Source: Cynocephalus volans (taxonomy: Eukaryota; Chordata; Mammalia; Dermoptera; Cynocephalidae). Taken from it: a stretch of DNA of 64,000 nt. The position numbers and the translations under genes are program-made. Positions 23,721 through 36,950 of the stretch are shown here, piece after piece (position 1 is the first letter of the stretch; every line of letters starts with the position of its first letter). The DNA lies in assembly GCF_027409185.1 (NCBI RefSeq), contig NC_084474.1:25139382-25203381 (forward strand), given 5' to 3'. The notes below the pieces were generated by a model. It searched no databases. It was not told the origin of the DNA and saw nothing but the letters and a program-made list of their open reading frames with translations.

Positions 23721-25984
23721 GACTGGACTGAAATTCAAATCAACTTTTGTAGGTAAATTCCTGAGAGGTAGGAAGTGTTTCCCACCCTTTTACACTCCCC
23801 TGACTCCAAGTTTACCTCCTCCTCTTCTCTCTCTCTGACCTGACAGACTGAGCCTGGCACTTGTTAGGTCTGCTTGATAGTCACCTACCCTAGTCCTGAT
23901 CCCTTTCTCTTTTGAGTCTGGAAACATAAGGGAGGGTTTCACAGAAAGAGAACGGTCCTGAGAAGGCCAGAGGGGCCTTTGGTAATGCAGGAGAGGAACA
24001 GCTTTCCTCCGGGAGGGTCCCACATGTAAGGCCAGAGAGAGGGAAGTATGGAGGTTTCTACCTGATGGCCTTTATTTCTCTGTGAAGTTGAACTCTAGTT
24101 TTCTGTCTGATGTTCTGTTTTGTTTGTTTTTGCTGAGAGTGAGGTGCCTTGAAGAGAATAGTAAAGATTTGGGACATACACTTTCAGGAATAGAAAAGGG
24201 GATTGAACTTGGACACCTGAAGTTGGATGTATGACAATCTTTGTACAATTATTCTTTCAAATGTGACTTTCTTAAATGCAACATATAAATTTAGAAGTCG
24301 AAATAGAGAAGTAAGCACTTCTAGTTTATTATGTCTATTTTGAGTAGGTTCAAATCTTGGATATAATGACAATCATTTTTTTAAACCATGGTGTAAATTG
24401 CATAGAACTGCCATTTTCCATTTAATGCACATATCAATCATTGTAAATTTTAAAAAAGAAACATTGATTTATCTGACAACATTTTGGTGTGATTACATTT
24501 TTTCTCATACTTGTCTTTTAACAGTGTTTATTGAGGGTTCGTTTACTATATATCTAGTATTATATTTTAAGACAAAATAAAATTGCTATGTCTGTGTTTT
24601 GAATACTATTAGTATGACCTAAAAACAATTTGCTGCTTGTATTATTTCTTTAAAAATCTTATTACTTTTCATGAGATGGATTTTTGTTATTCTTTATTAA
24701 AAGATTTATTACATTTATTAAAATTATTAAAATTAAAAATAAAATTTATTGAATTTGTATTAGGTATATTAAAATCACAATTTTCTTTGGTTTACAACAT
24801 TACGGTTGCCTCAAACAATCAAAAATTTAGGAAAAACACCCTTTGGAAATGTTTCATTGCTTAAAAGTGTGTTGGATCACTTTTCCCATGGTATTGCACA
24901 TAATCATTCAAAATCCTGATGCATCTAATAAAAACTATTTTTTCCTAAATTTCTCCCATTCTCATAAACGATTGCATTTTACCTGAGAGTTCAATGATTG
25001 TAATTTTAAGAAAATTGATACATTAATTTGAGGTTATGATTTCTAAACACTTTTAGTTTGTAGAGGTGATTTCAGACTGACCAAGTTTGTTGTATTCTAG
25101 CCTTACATATAGCTAACCATAATGCACAATAAAGGACCTATTTTTCTGGAGAATATCTAAGCCAAGGATATTGTGTTCTATCAATAATGCGAAATGTGCA
25201 TTTTTCCATTAAAAGGCAAGCCCTTCGTTGGAAAAGGTTAAATTGTATAATACTTAGAAATGACTCCAGCTGGCTAAATTTAGAATACTGTTATAAAAAT
25301 ATTCTCTAGTTTTATAGCAAAAATATAGCAATATAGAAACAAATGGGTAAACATTTTTATTTATTTAAAAATTTTGTCTCTCTGAGAAAGTCAGGTGAGG
25401 GTTGGTATCTATGTTTGACTTTGCTTTGCCACTTTGCTATTTTAATTTTCTATTTAAATTGTCTCCTTGCCAGGAGGAGAGGCTTTATAGATGGTGACAC
25501 ATTTTCAGAGGTTGTGCAAGAAATGTTGATATTTTCCTTTGATGCCTTGTAATCCCTCAACTTGGCCTTGTTTTCATGCTTCCTTGGCATTCTAGCCTTT
25601 TCTTATTTGAGGCTATTGCCCCCCAAAAATAAATCTTCGGATTCCGGAAATGATTTCTTCCATTCCAAAGCTTTATTTCTGGCAGTAGCACTAAGGGAAG
25701 GTCTATGGAAAGGCACTATTATTCTCTATTAATTGACCTAAATGTTAGACCCACATCCACATATTCCAAGATTACTTTAATAATGTATTATTTTCCCAGA
25801 GGTAAAATTATGGGGTGAAAGAGGATTTTGTTTTCTACACTGTATATGAGTAGTGTTTGACTTTGTATAACTTTCATATATTGTTATATTTTATTTAGAA
25901 ATATATTTGTATTTATGTATTTTATATTTTTTAAAAATTCATTTTGAATATTTGAGACACAACTTTATCTCAATTTTTCTTGTA
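23721..25984. other. Intron, AT-rich, no recognised element
   Basis: Very AT-rich between 24.4 and 25.0 kb. Frames of 60-77 aa are chance. Confidence 0.4.
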
Positions 25985-26230
25985 CCTCTTCATAATAAAA
26001 GACTATAATTCCCAGCCTCCCTTGCAGATAAGTGTGGGCTTACGTGTAGGTTCTGGGCAGTGGGACGTGAGCAGAAGTGGCATGGTAACTTCTAAGGTGT
26101 GTGCTTGCAATGAAGTAGTTTGCTTTCTCCTTTTTGCTTTCCCCCTCCTCTCTGGCTGGTAAGAGGATGTGATGGCAGGTGGCCTCTATGTGATGGCATA
26201 ACCATTTTGCATTATAAAATGGAAATCACA
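25985..26230. mobile_element. Old mammalian interspersed repeat, family not named
   Basis: 'cccagcctcccttgcagata', 'tctgggcagtgggacgtgag' and 'gatggcaggtggcctctatg' are strongly reminiscent of a common ancient mammalian repeat, but I cannot name it with confidence. Confidence 0.35.
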
Positions 26231-26455
26231 TGTTGAAGGTGACAGAGTAACAAAATAGAAGGAGACCATTTCTTTATTAAAGCAGTGTAACCTATATTCT
26301 ATCAAAAATGGGCCTGTACAATAAATCAATATTCATTTAACTCTGTTCAAAAATCATCACATTTTGATACCAAATTCTTATTGACTTATGCAAATCATTA
26401 ATGAATTGGCCAACTTTAATATATTTTACTGTCTTTGTCTTAGACTGAATATTCA

Positions 26456-26932
26456 TTTTTAAAAAAATACTTATTTATTTTTTATTAGACATACATGTGG
26501 GTTACAACAGTGATTTTTAATAATTGTATAGAATGTGTGGTGGTTAGATCAGTATAGTTAGCTTATTCATCATTACAATATGCAATCATTCTCTGTGTCC
26601 ATTGACCAGTTCCTCATTAGTCCCCCTCTCTCCTCCCCTCCCCTCCCCTTTCCACCTCTAGTTTTTTAAAAGTTCAATATATTACTGTGATTGTTTTTTC
26701 TTTCTTTCCTCTGTTTCTTTTTATTGTTCATTTGTTTATTTATGGATTCAGCTCCTGGTTATGAGTGAGAATATACAGTATTTCACTTTCTGTACCTGGG
26801 TTGTTTCACTTAGAATAATTTTCTTCAGGCTCATCCATGTTTCTGCAAATGGTAGAATTTCATTCTTTTTTATGGCTGAGTAGTATTCCAATGTGTATAT
26901 ATACCACAATTTCCTTATCCCAGACTGAATTT
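26456..26932 (-). mobile_element. L1 3' end (antisense), 5'-truncated
   Basis: Right part: 'tatggctgagtagtattcc', 'gtatatataccacaatttcc' and 'tcatccatgtttctgcaaat' are the reversed end of L1 ORF2 and early 3' UTR. A (ctccc)n run at 26620-26650 is the reversed polypurine tract. The left border 'ttaaaaaaatacttattta' is the A-rich tail. Confidence 0.85.
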
Positions 26933-27340
26933 TCTTAATATTTTTAGTTTATTCTTAGTTTTTCTTTAATCAATCTTTTCTAGCTCAGCCATGATTTCCC
27001 TGGATTATGCCCAAACTATACTCTTTTTTTTTTTTTTTTTTTGCTATAGGTATACTTTAGTTTTTTTCTTTAGAAAAAGAACAGTATTTTTTGTTACCTG
27101 TACTTACATATTCTTTTTTCGAAGGCCAGAATTTTTGTGTTTATTGTGTGTACTCATATTTGTGAGGATATTTGTTTGTCTGCTTTAACTGAGACCAAAT
27201 AATAGCAGTTTAAACGATGCAGAAGGATTGTTTGTGAATAGGAAAGCTGTATGTAAGCAACATGGCCTTTTTTGCCTCCTTTTTTTGAGCTCTGGTTATT
27301 TAATTTTTTGATTAAATATTGCCCAATGGTGTTTCAAGCG
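26933..27340. other. Intron, T-rich, no named element
   Basis: Contains an 18-nt T run at about 27025-27042. The cysteine- and phenylalanine-rich short frame over it is a T-run artefact. Confidence 0.4.
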
Positions 27341-27344
27341 AGTA

Positions 27345-27490
27345 AGCTCAGCTGCATCAGGTTATTCAGAGACCCCCATTCCTTCCATCTTACTGCTCCA
27401 TTACCCCCTGGACCAATTAAATCAGACTCTGTAGGAGAGACCCAGGCATCAGTATTTTATGTAGTTTCTCCAGGTGGTTTGACTGTGCAG
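27345..27490 (+). mobile_element. MER5-like hAT remnant
   Basis: 'ccaattaaatcagactctgt', 'gacccaggcatcagtatttt' and 'tctccaggtggtttgactgt' match the interior of MER5-type elements. The termini are lost. Confidence 0.5.
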
Positions 27491-28200
27491 AAAAGGCAGG
27501 GGAACGGATATACGAGGGTCGTGTTCTTGTCTGTGTGGTTGAAGCTGCCTTACTAGTACCCTTTCATATTCCTGCCCCTGGGGGATGGCCCGTGGGAGAC
27601 ATAGTGAAGGGCAAGCACTCCCTTTAAGGACGTGACCCAGAAATTCACACGTCACTTTCACACTCATCCCTGTGGCCAGATCTTTGTAACATCTCTAGTC
27701 CAGCTCTCAGGGAGACTGGGAAATATGCTAGCTAGTGGGACAGCCATGTGCCAAACTGAAACTTGTAAAAATAAAGACATGGAGAATGAATATTGAGGGG
27801 CAAGGAGTAGTCTCTGCCACATTTTGAGTCCATTGATATTTTAGTTTCTTGTCTGCAGAAAATCATTTATATTAATTCTTGGATTCCTTTACTGTAAGAA
27901 CCTATTGTATTTAAAATATAATTTGGGTTATTTCTCTCTAAAAGAATATATTCTGGCCAATGTGGAAATTCATCTAATATTTATCTATCTCTTCACATCT
28001 TCCGATAAGTTTATAAGCGCTCCCTAAAGTTTTTTTTTTTTTTTTTTTTTATTATTCCATTGGCTTTCACTTACAGGAAGACTTTGGGGGCTTTGGAAAT
28101 TTTATGAAATTTTTTCTGAAGTCTTCAGAAAAAAATTTTCCAGGCTAGTATGGAAATCATCATTTATTATGTGTTTGCATGTGTCAGGCAAAAACATGTG
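27491..28200. other. Intron, old repeat traces only
   Basis: Text at 27680-27810 resembles an old interspersed repeat that I cannot name. A 22-nt T run lies at 28029-28050. Confidence 0.35.
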
Positions 28201-28204
28201 TTTG

Positions 28205-28335
28205 CATGTGCATATTTACAGATAGCTTACAACTCACAACTGCCTTCAAAGCTTGTATCCTTGTAACTCACACCTGAGGAAACTGTGGTCAGTTCCTAAG
28301 TGGGAGAATGGGGATTCTGATTAGATCCATGGTCA
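28205..28335 (-). mobile_element. MIR SINE fragment (antisense)
   Basis: 'cctgaggaaactgtggtcag' is the reversed MIR core motif. The rest is weak. Confidence 0.4.
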
Positions 28336-28531
28336 GCTATTCCAAGATGTTCTGCTTCTGATTCACAGGCCTGGGCATTTCTAGACTGTAGGATGGTGTG
28401 ATTGATCAGAACTAGGAAAACCAAGAGAGATGCTGGGACTGGGACACAGAACTTGTTGACTCTGGAAGTACCCAAAAGCTAGAAGTCAGGAAGGAACAAT
28501 AGTTCGTATCAGGCAAAGCATCATGAGCAAG

Positions 28532-28583
28532 GGTCAACCCAAGAAGCTTATGGTCAACCCAAGAAGCTTATGGTCCACCCAAG
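28532..28583 (+). repeat. 20-bp tandem repeat, 2.6 copies
   Basis: 'gtcaacccaagaagcttatg' occurs twice in direct succession (28532-28551, 28552-28571). A third, partial copy with one change follows. Confidence 0.9.
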
Positions 28584-30024
28584 ATGGGGTCAGAGCCAGA
28601 CAAGCATGCAGGGGCCAGGAATTACCCAGAAGGCAGGTGGTTACTCTACAGAAATGAGGAAACCCAATGAACCTTTTACAAATAGACATCATTTCTATAC
28701 TAATTTCAGTTTAACTTCATTCCTCTTGGATCATTTTGGATCTCTATGTACTTACAGTACTTCCAACAGGTTGAACCCTTGGTTTTATGTTTAAATACAG
28801 CTCATGTGTTTATCGTATATGGTTAAATAATAAGATATTTGCGGCATATATATAAAATTAGTATGTATATAAAATTATTCTGTATATGTAAATGTGTGTA
28901 CTGCTCTGCATTCAACGGATATTCTATAGATCAATTTGATAGAAAGCCCTAATGCACTTTAAACATAAATGAAGTGAATTTATTGTTAAAATTAAGATCA
29001 TTACTCCTGAGAGTGTTCTGTTTGCCAGACCTACTTCATTTGATAGGATAGATGAGGGAGAGTAAGCGGTGTTCTGGTAGTCAGAGAATGAAGTTTGGTA
29101 AAATAGTCCACGTTATACACATAGGGGCATTTTCCTCAATTTCCAGCAAGGACAATCATCACTACCATATAACCTTTGGGTCCAGAAGGGAATCATGTTA
29201 TGGATAGAAGAGCACAGCTTTTAATTAAAATATAAGAAGTTGATGTTTCTCCTGTATATTTTCCAGTGAGCTAGTAATTCTCACATATAAATTGGATTTC
29301 TGTATGGTGAGGTTTTTTGAGGGTAGCAAATATTCTTTGGGATTTAAGTTGGTTTTTTTGTTGTTGTTTATACTTAAGGTTGACTTAATTAGAAGGAACA
29401 TGCTAAGTTGGACTGTCAGAGAATTTGAGAGCTTAGTCAATACTTGAATGGATCCTCAATTTTAAACATACACATTTCTATAGTTGAGGATTTGGATCAG
29501 ATTCAACTTTAATGTGAAACTATAAGCAAACATTACTGAGAGATCTAGATTGTCAGTCAGGATATTTGAATACGTTTTTAAAAAAGAAAAGTCTGCTAAT
29601 TAGATTTAAAGAAAAAAATTGCCTATAGGTTTACCACATTGTTCTATATATCCTCACTACAAATTATATCTTTTCCAGCCTGTCAGAATTCAGGGTTTCA
29701 AAGTTCCAACTACTCTATGGTGTTCTATAATTTTCCTTAGTATTGAATATGTATTTAAGTGAAATTGTAGTAATTTTTTTTTTTTTACAAATAATACAGA
29801 GCTAAAAAATCTGTAAAATAGAAATCATCACAAAATGAAATACAGTGATTTTTTATTCATCTCCAGAACCAATTTTATTAATTTGTGAAAAGCCTTATTT
29901 GTAATATTGCATAATTTATAGGTCAGGTCAATCTGAATAATGCCTCATATGCTAAGCATTATGATTCATTGTCTCCAGTAATTGTTTTCAAAAATGCAGG
30001 ATCCAGATATTTTGCTTCTTAATG
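28584..30024. other. Intron, AT-rich, no recognised element
   Basis: No nameable repeat and no coding potential seen. Confidence 0.4.
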
Positions 30025-30175
30025 TTTCAGGGCATATTTACTGAGCACCTCCTATGTGCCAATCACTGTTCTAGACTCAGAGGACATAGCACAGACCAGA
30101 ATTAAAAATCCCTGCTTTCATGGAGTTTCAGGTCTAGTCCAGGAGATACCAGATAAATAAGTAAAATATATTAGC
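30025..30175 (-). mobile_element. L2 LINE 3' end (antisense)
   Basis: 'atttactgagcacctcctat', 'gtgccaatcactgttctag' and 'cctgctttcatggagtttca' are the classic reversed L2 terminus. Confidence 0.75.
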
Positions 30176-31660
30176 TAGTCTAAGTACCCAGGAGAACAGG
30201 AGAATAAAGGAAGTAGAGAGGAGGAATAGAAGTGTGTTTAACATTTTCTACAGGATACGGCAGGCATTCAGTCTTTTCTGTCATGCTTTTCTATTTATAC
30301 CTCTAAAAACATTTAAAAATAACTTACTTTTCGCTGTTAATCTTAACGGGTAATATCTACAGGGAAAGTGCTAATCAAGTCTCTTGTTTAACTCCTCAGT
30401 GTAATTATAACTCAGAAGTGAGATTAAGCCCAGGTATACATTGCTAATAAAGATAATGGAACAGATAAGAGAAAGCATGGTGATGCTAAGACTTAGGTTT
30501 TAACTAGTTTAACTCTTTAGCTGCCATTTTTCAGTACATTGACTTTAATACAACAGGCATATGTTGTTTTAGAGGTGCGAACTAAAAGTACGCTACCTCA
30601 TTCTGTAAATGTTTATGCCATTGAGGAGCCTGCTTTGTAGAACCTTTTGTCAATAAGGTTTCATGCACCAGCAGCTCTGTGGCTAGTGGGAACTGTACGC
30701 GACACTTGAATTCATTGATGGGAACCCAGCACGCTGTAGTAAATGCACCATTGGTGAAAAGCTTCTGCTAGAAATGAAGTGTCCTTTAGCAGCAGCAGGG
30801 AGGGGACTGAAGCATTGAACAATGGGGGCGGGGTGGGGGCTGGAGAGCTTGAATGCGCAGCAGGATCTAAAGGCAGTTTTATGACCAGTGCCTTCCTTAG
30901 ATAATCCCAGACGTGAGTTAAAAGCTAAGGTATAAAGTACTTTCCTACGTATTTCTTACTTAAGGTCTTTCCCTGGGAGGGAACAGGGAGGTTAAAGAAT
31001 ACCTAGCAAACCCTCCCCCCTTTCTTCTTATGGCATTGTCTTCTGATGGCCTTATAGAAGTGACTCCCTTGAGATGTGTGGACAGCTGGATGCAGCCCCT
31101 TTGTGGCCTATAAAGTGTCATTGGGAGCCACCGCCAGAGACTGTGCGGAGGGGAAAGGTCACTTAAGGACTGTGGAAAATATTCCCTTTCTCTTCAGCAT
31201 CCTGGAGCCTTGTTTCTTGCCTAATTGTTAATAGAGTCTGGGAGCTCGGATTCTGGCACTGACATTTTTTTTCAGGGTTAGTTCTATAAATGGTATTTTT
31301 AAAGCAGCTTTTGAGAAGCTTCATTCTTCAGTTCACTGAATTCATATCACAAAGGAAAGGAAATAGGTTTATTACTATTGTACCAACTTCAGAATAGAAA
31401 CTGGTGAATAATCCTACTTCTATTAGGCTTCTAAAATGTATAACTGAAGGGAAGGGATTTCGCTGTCTGTAGTTTTTGATAAGATTATGTGCTTTCCTCT
31501 CCCCTTTCTCTCTAAGTATGGCTAATACATCATAAACGTTAAGAGGAAGTGCCGATACAATCACCACAGAAAGTTGAAATCTTTTCCATTCACTTCTCCT
31601 TTGTGCTATTTGTGACTTGTCTGCCGGATTGTTTCAAAGTAAGGACAAACCTGGGTTTCT
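30176..31660. other. Intron, no recognised element
   Basis: The segment 30600-31200 is less AT-rich and seems free of known repeats, so it could hold conserved non-coding DNA. This is not testable by reading. Confidence 0.35.
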
Positions 31661-31661
31661 T

Positions 31662-31765
31662 CTTTTTTTTTTCTTTGGGGAGGCTGGGCGGTAAGGGGGT
31701 CCGAACCCTTGACCTTGGTGTTATAACACTGCAGTCTAAGGGGCTGAGCTAACTTGCCAGCCCCT
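31662..31765 (-). mobile_element. Monomeric tRNA-Ile SINE (CYN type)
   Basis: The minus strand reads 'ggctggcaagttagctcagc', an altered anticodon arm, then 'caccaaggtcaagggttcgg' (B box) and ends in an A-rich tail. Flanks ('cctgggtttctt' before, 'cctggttactt' after) look like a decayed target duplication. Confidence 0.75.
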
Positions 31766-34000
31766 GGTTACTTATCTACTTTTCATCAGGGGAACTGGTT
31801 TTGACTGTGATGTGAATCTGACAAAATGGGGACAAAATCAGCCTTAACGCTAACAGCCATCGGACCAAACGAACCACAGGAATGCAGAGTATGTGGGGTG
31901 AGCTTTGAAGGCAAGACTCGCCTAATGAAATAATGCAAGATACGGTGCCTAGGAGAGAAATCAGATATACAACGTCCCTTTAACTCTGTAATAAAATTTT
32001 CAATCCCGTCAGTCGCTCTTACTTGGAGACTCTGAGATTTTTGTGCTTCACTCTGCTCAGCGTGTTAGCGCTCACGGGGGCCACCAGACTGTGGTGTGTC
32101 TGGGTCACACGTGCTGAAGTGTGATCGAGGAGGCAGTGAGCGTTGGTGGTGCTCATCACTCAAGGACACAGTGACTTTGGTTGGGGTGATCGCTGGGAAG
32201 ACACGGTGGGTCCAGAGTTTGGTCTAAGGTAATTAATGCCTGAACATAGCAGAGGGTTGTGAAAGGAATTCCTGGGGTCTCTGTGGTCTCATTGCCAGAG
32301 CCAAAGAAGCAACATCGGAGGATCTCTGCCACCTTATAGACTTGAGAAATGTAGTTACTCAGCCCCTTTCCAGGCACTCGAGGCTGGTCATCCTCTATAC
32401 CCTTTCACACGCAGGACCCTCTGGCAGGGACAATTTTCCTAGACTGACTGGGTAGCTGAGATAGACTTTTAGGCTTGTGATAACTTCTGAGGAATGGACG
32501 TTCCCATAATAATAGGAATCAGGACCAATAGGGATCAGGAGAGGTAGATTTTGACTGCTTTTGTTGAACTTATTTTCTTGGGTGATTACTCATTTGAGCC
32601 AGTCGGTTTATAGTTACTCCCCCTACTCCATTTTCCACCTAGGAAAGTTTATTAATGTTTTATTCTTATTGTATAATTTAGAAGGATACTTACCAGCCAC
32701 CAGGACCTTCCTTAACAAATCAAGTCTTGTCTCATTTGGAGATAGAGCCTTTAGGAAAAGCTTGAAAACCTTCCTGACAACTTGTTTGAAGGTTGCTATT
32801 CATTTTGGTCAGCAGGTTCATTTTGCTACCTCTGTGTGAACATTGGAAGGGTCTCCCGTCAGCTCACATGCATTCCCAGGTGCACACAGGTGAAATGGGA
32901 GCCAAACAAAAGGAATAGAGTTGGGGAATCTTTTTCCCATCATCTGAGCCTGCTTCCAGTCTTAATGCCCTATAATTAAAATTCCTATGCCTCAATTTGT
33001 TCTAATTCCCAGCACCTTAAATATTTCTTCCCTTGATTGTTTATACTCTTGTTATAATTTGCTTAGAGATTCTGGAACTATGGAAAATCAGTAAGAGAGA
33101 GAAATCGGTTATCCCCATTTTGGGAACTAAAGTACAAAGTGGTTTTGTTTATTAACTTGATGGTGTATGTTTGAGTAACAGCTGTTGAAAGTGAGGATAA
33201 TCTGAATCTGTTAATCTAAACAGATCTTAATCTGTTTCTTGGAGTCATAGCCTCAAAATTTCATATAAAGCAGTATAAGGTCTAGCTACAGTTTAGTCAT
33301 CAAACTTCCACCCCACACCACAAAACAAAAATGAATAAAAATCCCAAACCCCCAAACCTCAAGTGAAAACTATTCCTATTCATATGAAGAAATACTGTAA
33401 TGATTATCAGCCTTTCAACAACATGGGATTAATTATTCTGGCAAAAATAACAATACCCCTAATCTATTTTTATGCTTCTATGTCTCTGATGGAACCAATT
33501 TACAAATAAAGCCTGATATTTTACTTTGCAGTTCTCAGCCCCACCAACCTCCTGCTGAGATTGGGCTGGGCTGCCAGTTTGGGAAAATACAACACAAATA
33601 CTTGGAGTTCTCACACTCGTAGCCACAAACTCATGTTTTCTTGATCAAAAAGTAGTCGTCTTTCAACTTCAGAGTAACAAATGTGAATTAAAGCCAGAGA
33701 AAATTATTCTCCTCTTTTGCGGTTGTGATCCAATTGATGTCATACATGAGCCTACTCAGAGCACGTCAGGAGCTTTGAGGGGCAGGACAGAAACGGGGGT
33801 GGGGGGGAAACAGGGCTCACTTCATCTACCTGCTGACACAGCAGGGGCCACACTGTCAATTTTGCAGTTATTGGTTTTATACGAATTAACCTAATGCAAA
33901 CAGATTTTTCTTTTAACTACCGCTCTAGTAACAAAGAGTGAAGGCCTGTGGTTTTTGAGTAGATTATACCTTAGTGGGAATTGTTGGAAATGTCTCATTC
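31766..34000. other. Intron, no recognised element
   Basis: Mixed composition. Short frames (73-92 aa) lack any family resemblance. A G run 'gggggtgggggggaaa' lies near 33797. Confidence 0.4.
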
Positions 34001-34260
34001 CATGGTTTCGCTTTTGCAGAAGAGTGATTAAAATGGTCTGACTGAAGAGTTGGTGTAGAGGAGTAGTGTAGGGGTGTAGACTGGTATAGGGGTGAGCAAG
34101 GTAGCCTGGGGCCAGACGATGGATAGCCTCGAATGCCAGAAGAAGTAGTTTAGGACTAAGTTAGGAGATGCTGGGGAGGGAGGAGAGGTTTTTGAGCAAG
34201 GGACTCATAGAATCGAGCCTTGATTCAGGAAGAGTCATTTGGTAGGCAGGCTTTTAGCAA
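34001..34260 (-). mobile_element. L2 LINE internal fragment (antisense)
   Basis: 'gccagacgatggatagcctc', 'ctaagttaggagatgctggg' and 'gagcaagggactcatagaat' follow antisense L2. Confidence 0.5.
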
Positions 34261-34369
34261 CAGAGTATAGGAATGGCCCTAATAGAATATAGGTGAGACT
34301 GGAAAGAGAACAACCCATTAAGCCCAACAAATGTGGGGAATATGACGATGTCTGGGCTTCACTCCGGAC

Positions 34370-34460
34370 TGAGTTAATTAGAATTTCAGGATGCGGGGAG
34401 ACGGCGTGGGAAGTCATCAATCAGTATTTTTACAAAGTTCTCTAGGTGATTCTAATGTGT
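34370..34460 (+). mobile_element. MER5-like fragment
   Basis: 'tctctaggtgattctaatgt' is the conserved right-hand part of MER5-type elements; the left part is poor. Confidence 0.35.
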
Positions 34461-36290
34461 AGGTAAGGTGGAGAAATACAGTGAAATTAATACATGGCAT
34501 TAATATACTATCAATCAAGGATTGAGATAATTAGTGCTTTCCAATATGTCCCTTAAATTTAGATAATATCGATAATGTAATGACTGATGAAAAGAGATGC
34601 AGTGACAAAAGTAACTTATAAAACTATGTAGCTAAACATTGAAGAGGAAGCTAAAGAGAAATGAAATTAGCTAGGAGGCTGCAGATCTAGTAGTTACCCA
34701 ATAGTACTTTTCAGTAGTAATGAGAAATGTTGGGAGTGGGAAAACATTGCTAATGTTTTGATTTAGCTTAGGTAGAAAGCAGTGAACAAAGTATTTTCCA
34801 TGTGTCTGAGCAAAGCAGTAAGACAGCAGTGATTAGTCGGAAGTACTGTTGATGTGGGAAAGGAAGTAGGCTACTTTGGGAAATAAGGATGTTGTAGAAA
34901 TTAATATTTTAAAGTCTTTAGAGGATTCCCATCAGGGACCAGTCTTTGTTGAGATGAGATATGGAGGGTTATTTTCTAATTGCCAACTTGTCAACCCAAG
35001 CATTCGTATATCATGGGAGATTTGAAAAGCAAGAACTGATGTACAGGAAGACGCTGTTTGATGCGATGTCCTTAATGGCTTTGTTTTGTTTCATCTCGTC
35101 CCTTCTCCAAAGGTATAATTAAAGTTCACTGTGGTGAGAGGCTCAGGTGTGTTTACTTTCGGCTGTGACAGTAATAGGCCTTGATTTCTGGTTGCAGTGA
35201 AAAGTTCATTGGCAATCTGCACAGAACCTGTTATGCTTACACATGAATAAGGAATAAAAGTTTAACTTTAATTTTTTTTCCCGTCTGTGCCATCAGATAT
35301 AGTCAGGTGTTTTGTGTTGAAAAGAATGAGTAAAACCTCTTCTGAGTCTGGCCTCTTATCACTGTTGTGTAAATTCTCTCCCAAAGCTTTTAGTCTCCTT
35401 GACCACGTTGTATTTACTGTTGGCGTTTACTGCTTCCTCGCCCTCTTCCAACAGTTTCCCAGCCTGGCTTCCTGACTCCTTTCTTTAGAAGAAAGACTCC
35501 TGAAGTCCTGTGGCCATCTTTTAACCATGTCTCTTAACTCAGTCCCAGTTCTGATCTCCCTTGGCTTACCTGCCATTTGACATTGTTCATCAATGTTACT
35601 ATTTTGAAGTTCCCTCTTTGCAGGGCTTCCGTTGGTTTCATTAATGAAACTGTAGTCAACATTTTTGCCTCCAACTCTCATATTGTAGCATTTCATTCCC
35701 TTTTTACATAACTTTTATTCCTTCTGGGAAGCTTATCAACTCGTCATGGCCTCTGCAATTACCTTTACATAAATAAAATTCAGTTATATTGCTGTAGTTA
35801 AGATCTTGAGTCCCATGGCCATGTTTTTACATAAGGGGCAGTGCACTGTATGTCTCACTTCTGCTTCTAACTCCATATGTGGAAAATTGTGCTCGTGATT
35901 TTCCTGTAGAGGACACTCCACCCCTCCCCCTCCCTACCTATTTCTGTAGTTGGTGTACTGTGGTCTCCCTGGACTGGAAGCCTCAGAGTCATCTTTGTCT
36001 CCTTATCTTTCATCCTCTGTCCAACCAGTCCCAATGCCCTACTGACCCCTCTTTCTAAATATCTCTACACGTCACGCCTTTCCCCCAGGTCTCTATTGCT
36101 TATTGTGATTTAGTCTCCCGTTTTCAGGAGAGATAGGCCAATGAAAGAATGCATGGAATGACATCCCTCCAACAAACACGCCCAGATTAATCTTCCTAAA
36201 ATAGTGTTTTCATCTTTTTATTTCATTTTGTCATAGACCTCACCTCCCTGATCCTCAAACATCCTAATTTCTCACCTTGGCACTCTAGAG
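34461..36290. other. Intron, no recognised element
   Basis: From about 35.9 kb the pyrimidine-rich text begins to resemble sense L2. No coding potential is visible. Confidence 0.35.
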
Positions 36291-36600
36291 TCTTTATAAA
36301 AATGCCCTTACCATATCTGTCCAAGTTCCTTACTATAGCTACTCCTAAAGAATCCCTCCTGTTGGGTTGGTTAGCTTGTCAGGTCATCCAGTTAAACTTC
36401 TTGCTGATCTACCTTTCTGCATCTGCTTATGCTCTTCTTCTGCTGGTGTAACCTTTCTCCTCTTCTTGAATATACATGTTCCACTTGCCTTTCAAGATCC
36501 CATTCAAATATCACCTTTCTGCACAGACATTCCTTACTAATCTATTCCCATGCCACTCTTACCTTCTGTCACCTCCTATAAGTTTGATCGTGGATAACAC
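36291..36600 (+). mobile_element. L2 LINE internal fragment
   Basis: 'tgccctttcaagatcccatt'-like text ('cacttgcctttcaagatccc', 'aaatatcacctttctgcaca') matches the L2 region before its 3' end. Confidence 0.55.
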
Positions 36601-36643
36601 GTATTTTAGCACTTCAGTATTATTGGTCTTGCATTAATATTTA

Positions 36644-36734
36644 TTTATTTATTTATGTAGGTAGCTGGCTGGTACAGGGATCTGAACCCTTGACCTTGGT
36701 GTCATCAGCACCACCCTCTCCCAAGTGGCCAGCC
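36644..36734 (-). mobile_element. Monomeric tRNA-Ile SINE (CYN type)
   Basis: The minus strand has 'gggtggtgctgatgacacc', 'aaggtcaagggttcagatcc' and an A-rich (taaa)n tail. The flanking duplication is cttgcattaatattta (36628-36643) and cttgcattactattta (36735-36750), one mismatch in 16. Confidence 0.85.
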
Positions 36735-36779
36735 CTTGCATTACTATTTAAATGGTTTTTCTAATAATTATTTGTGTGG

Positions 36780-36950
36780 CACTCCACAGTTTACAAAGCA
36801 TTATCATATTTGTGCCTGTTAATAAGCAAGTATGACATTTTACAGTTGGGAACAGTAATATTAATAAGAGCCTTAGAACACATAGGTAGGAGTTAGATGT
36901 AAAATGTCAAAGTAGAACCTAAGAATTAACCCCAAGAGCAGTGCTATTTC
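36780..36950 (-). mobile_element. MIR-like fragment (antisense)
   Basis: 'tttacaaagcattatcata' and 'attttacagttgggaac' correspond loosely to the reversed MIR. Confidence 0.4.
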
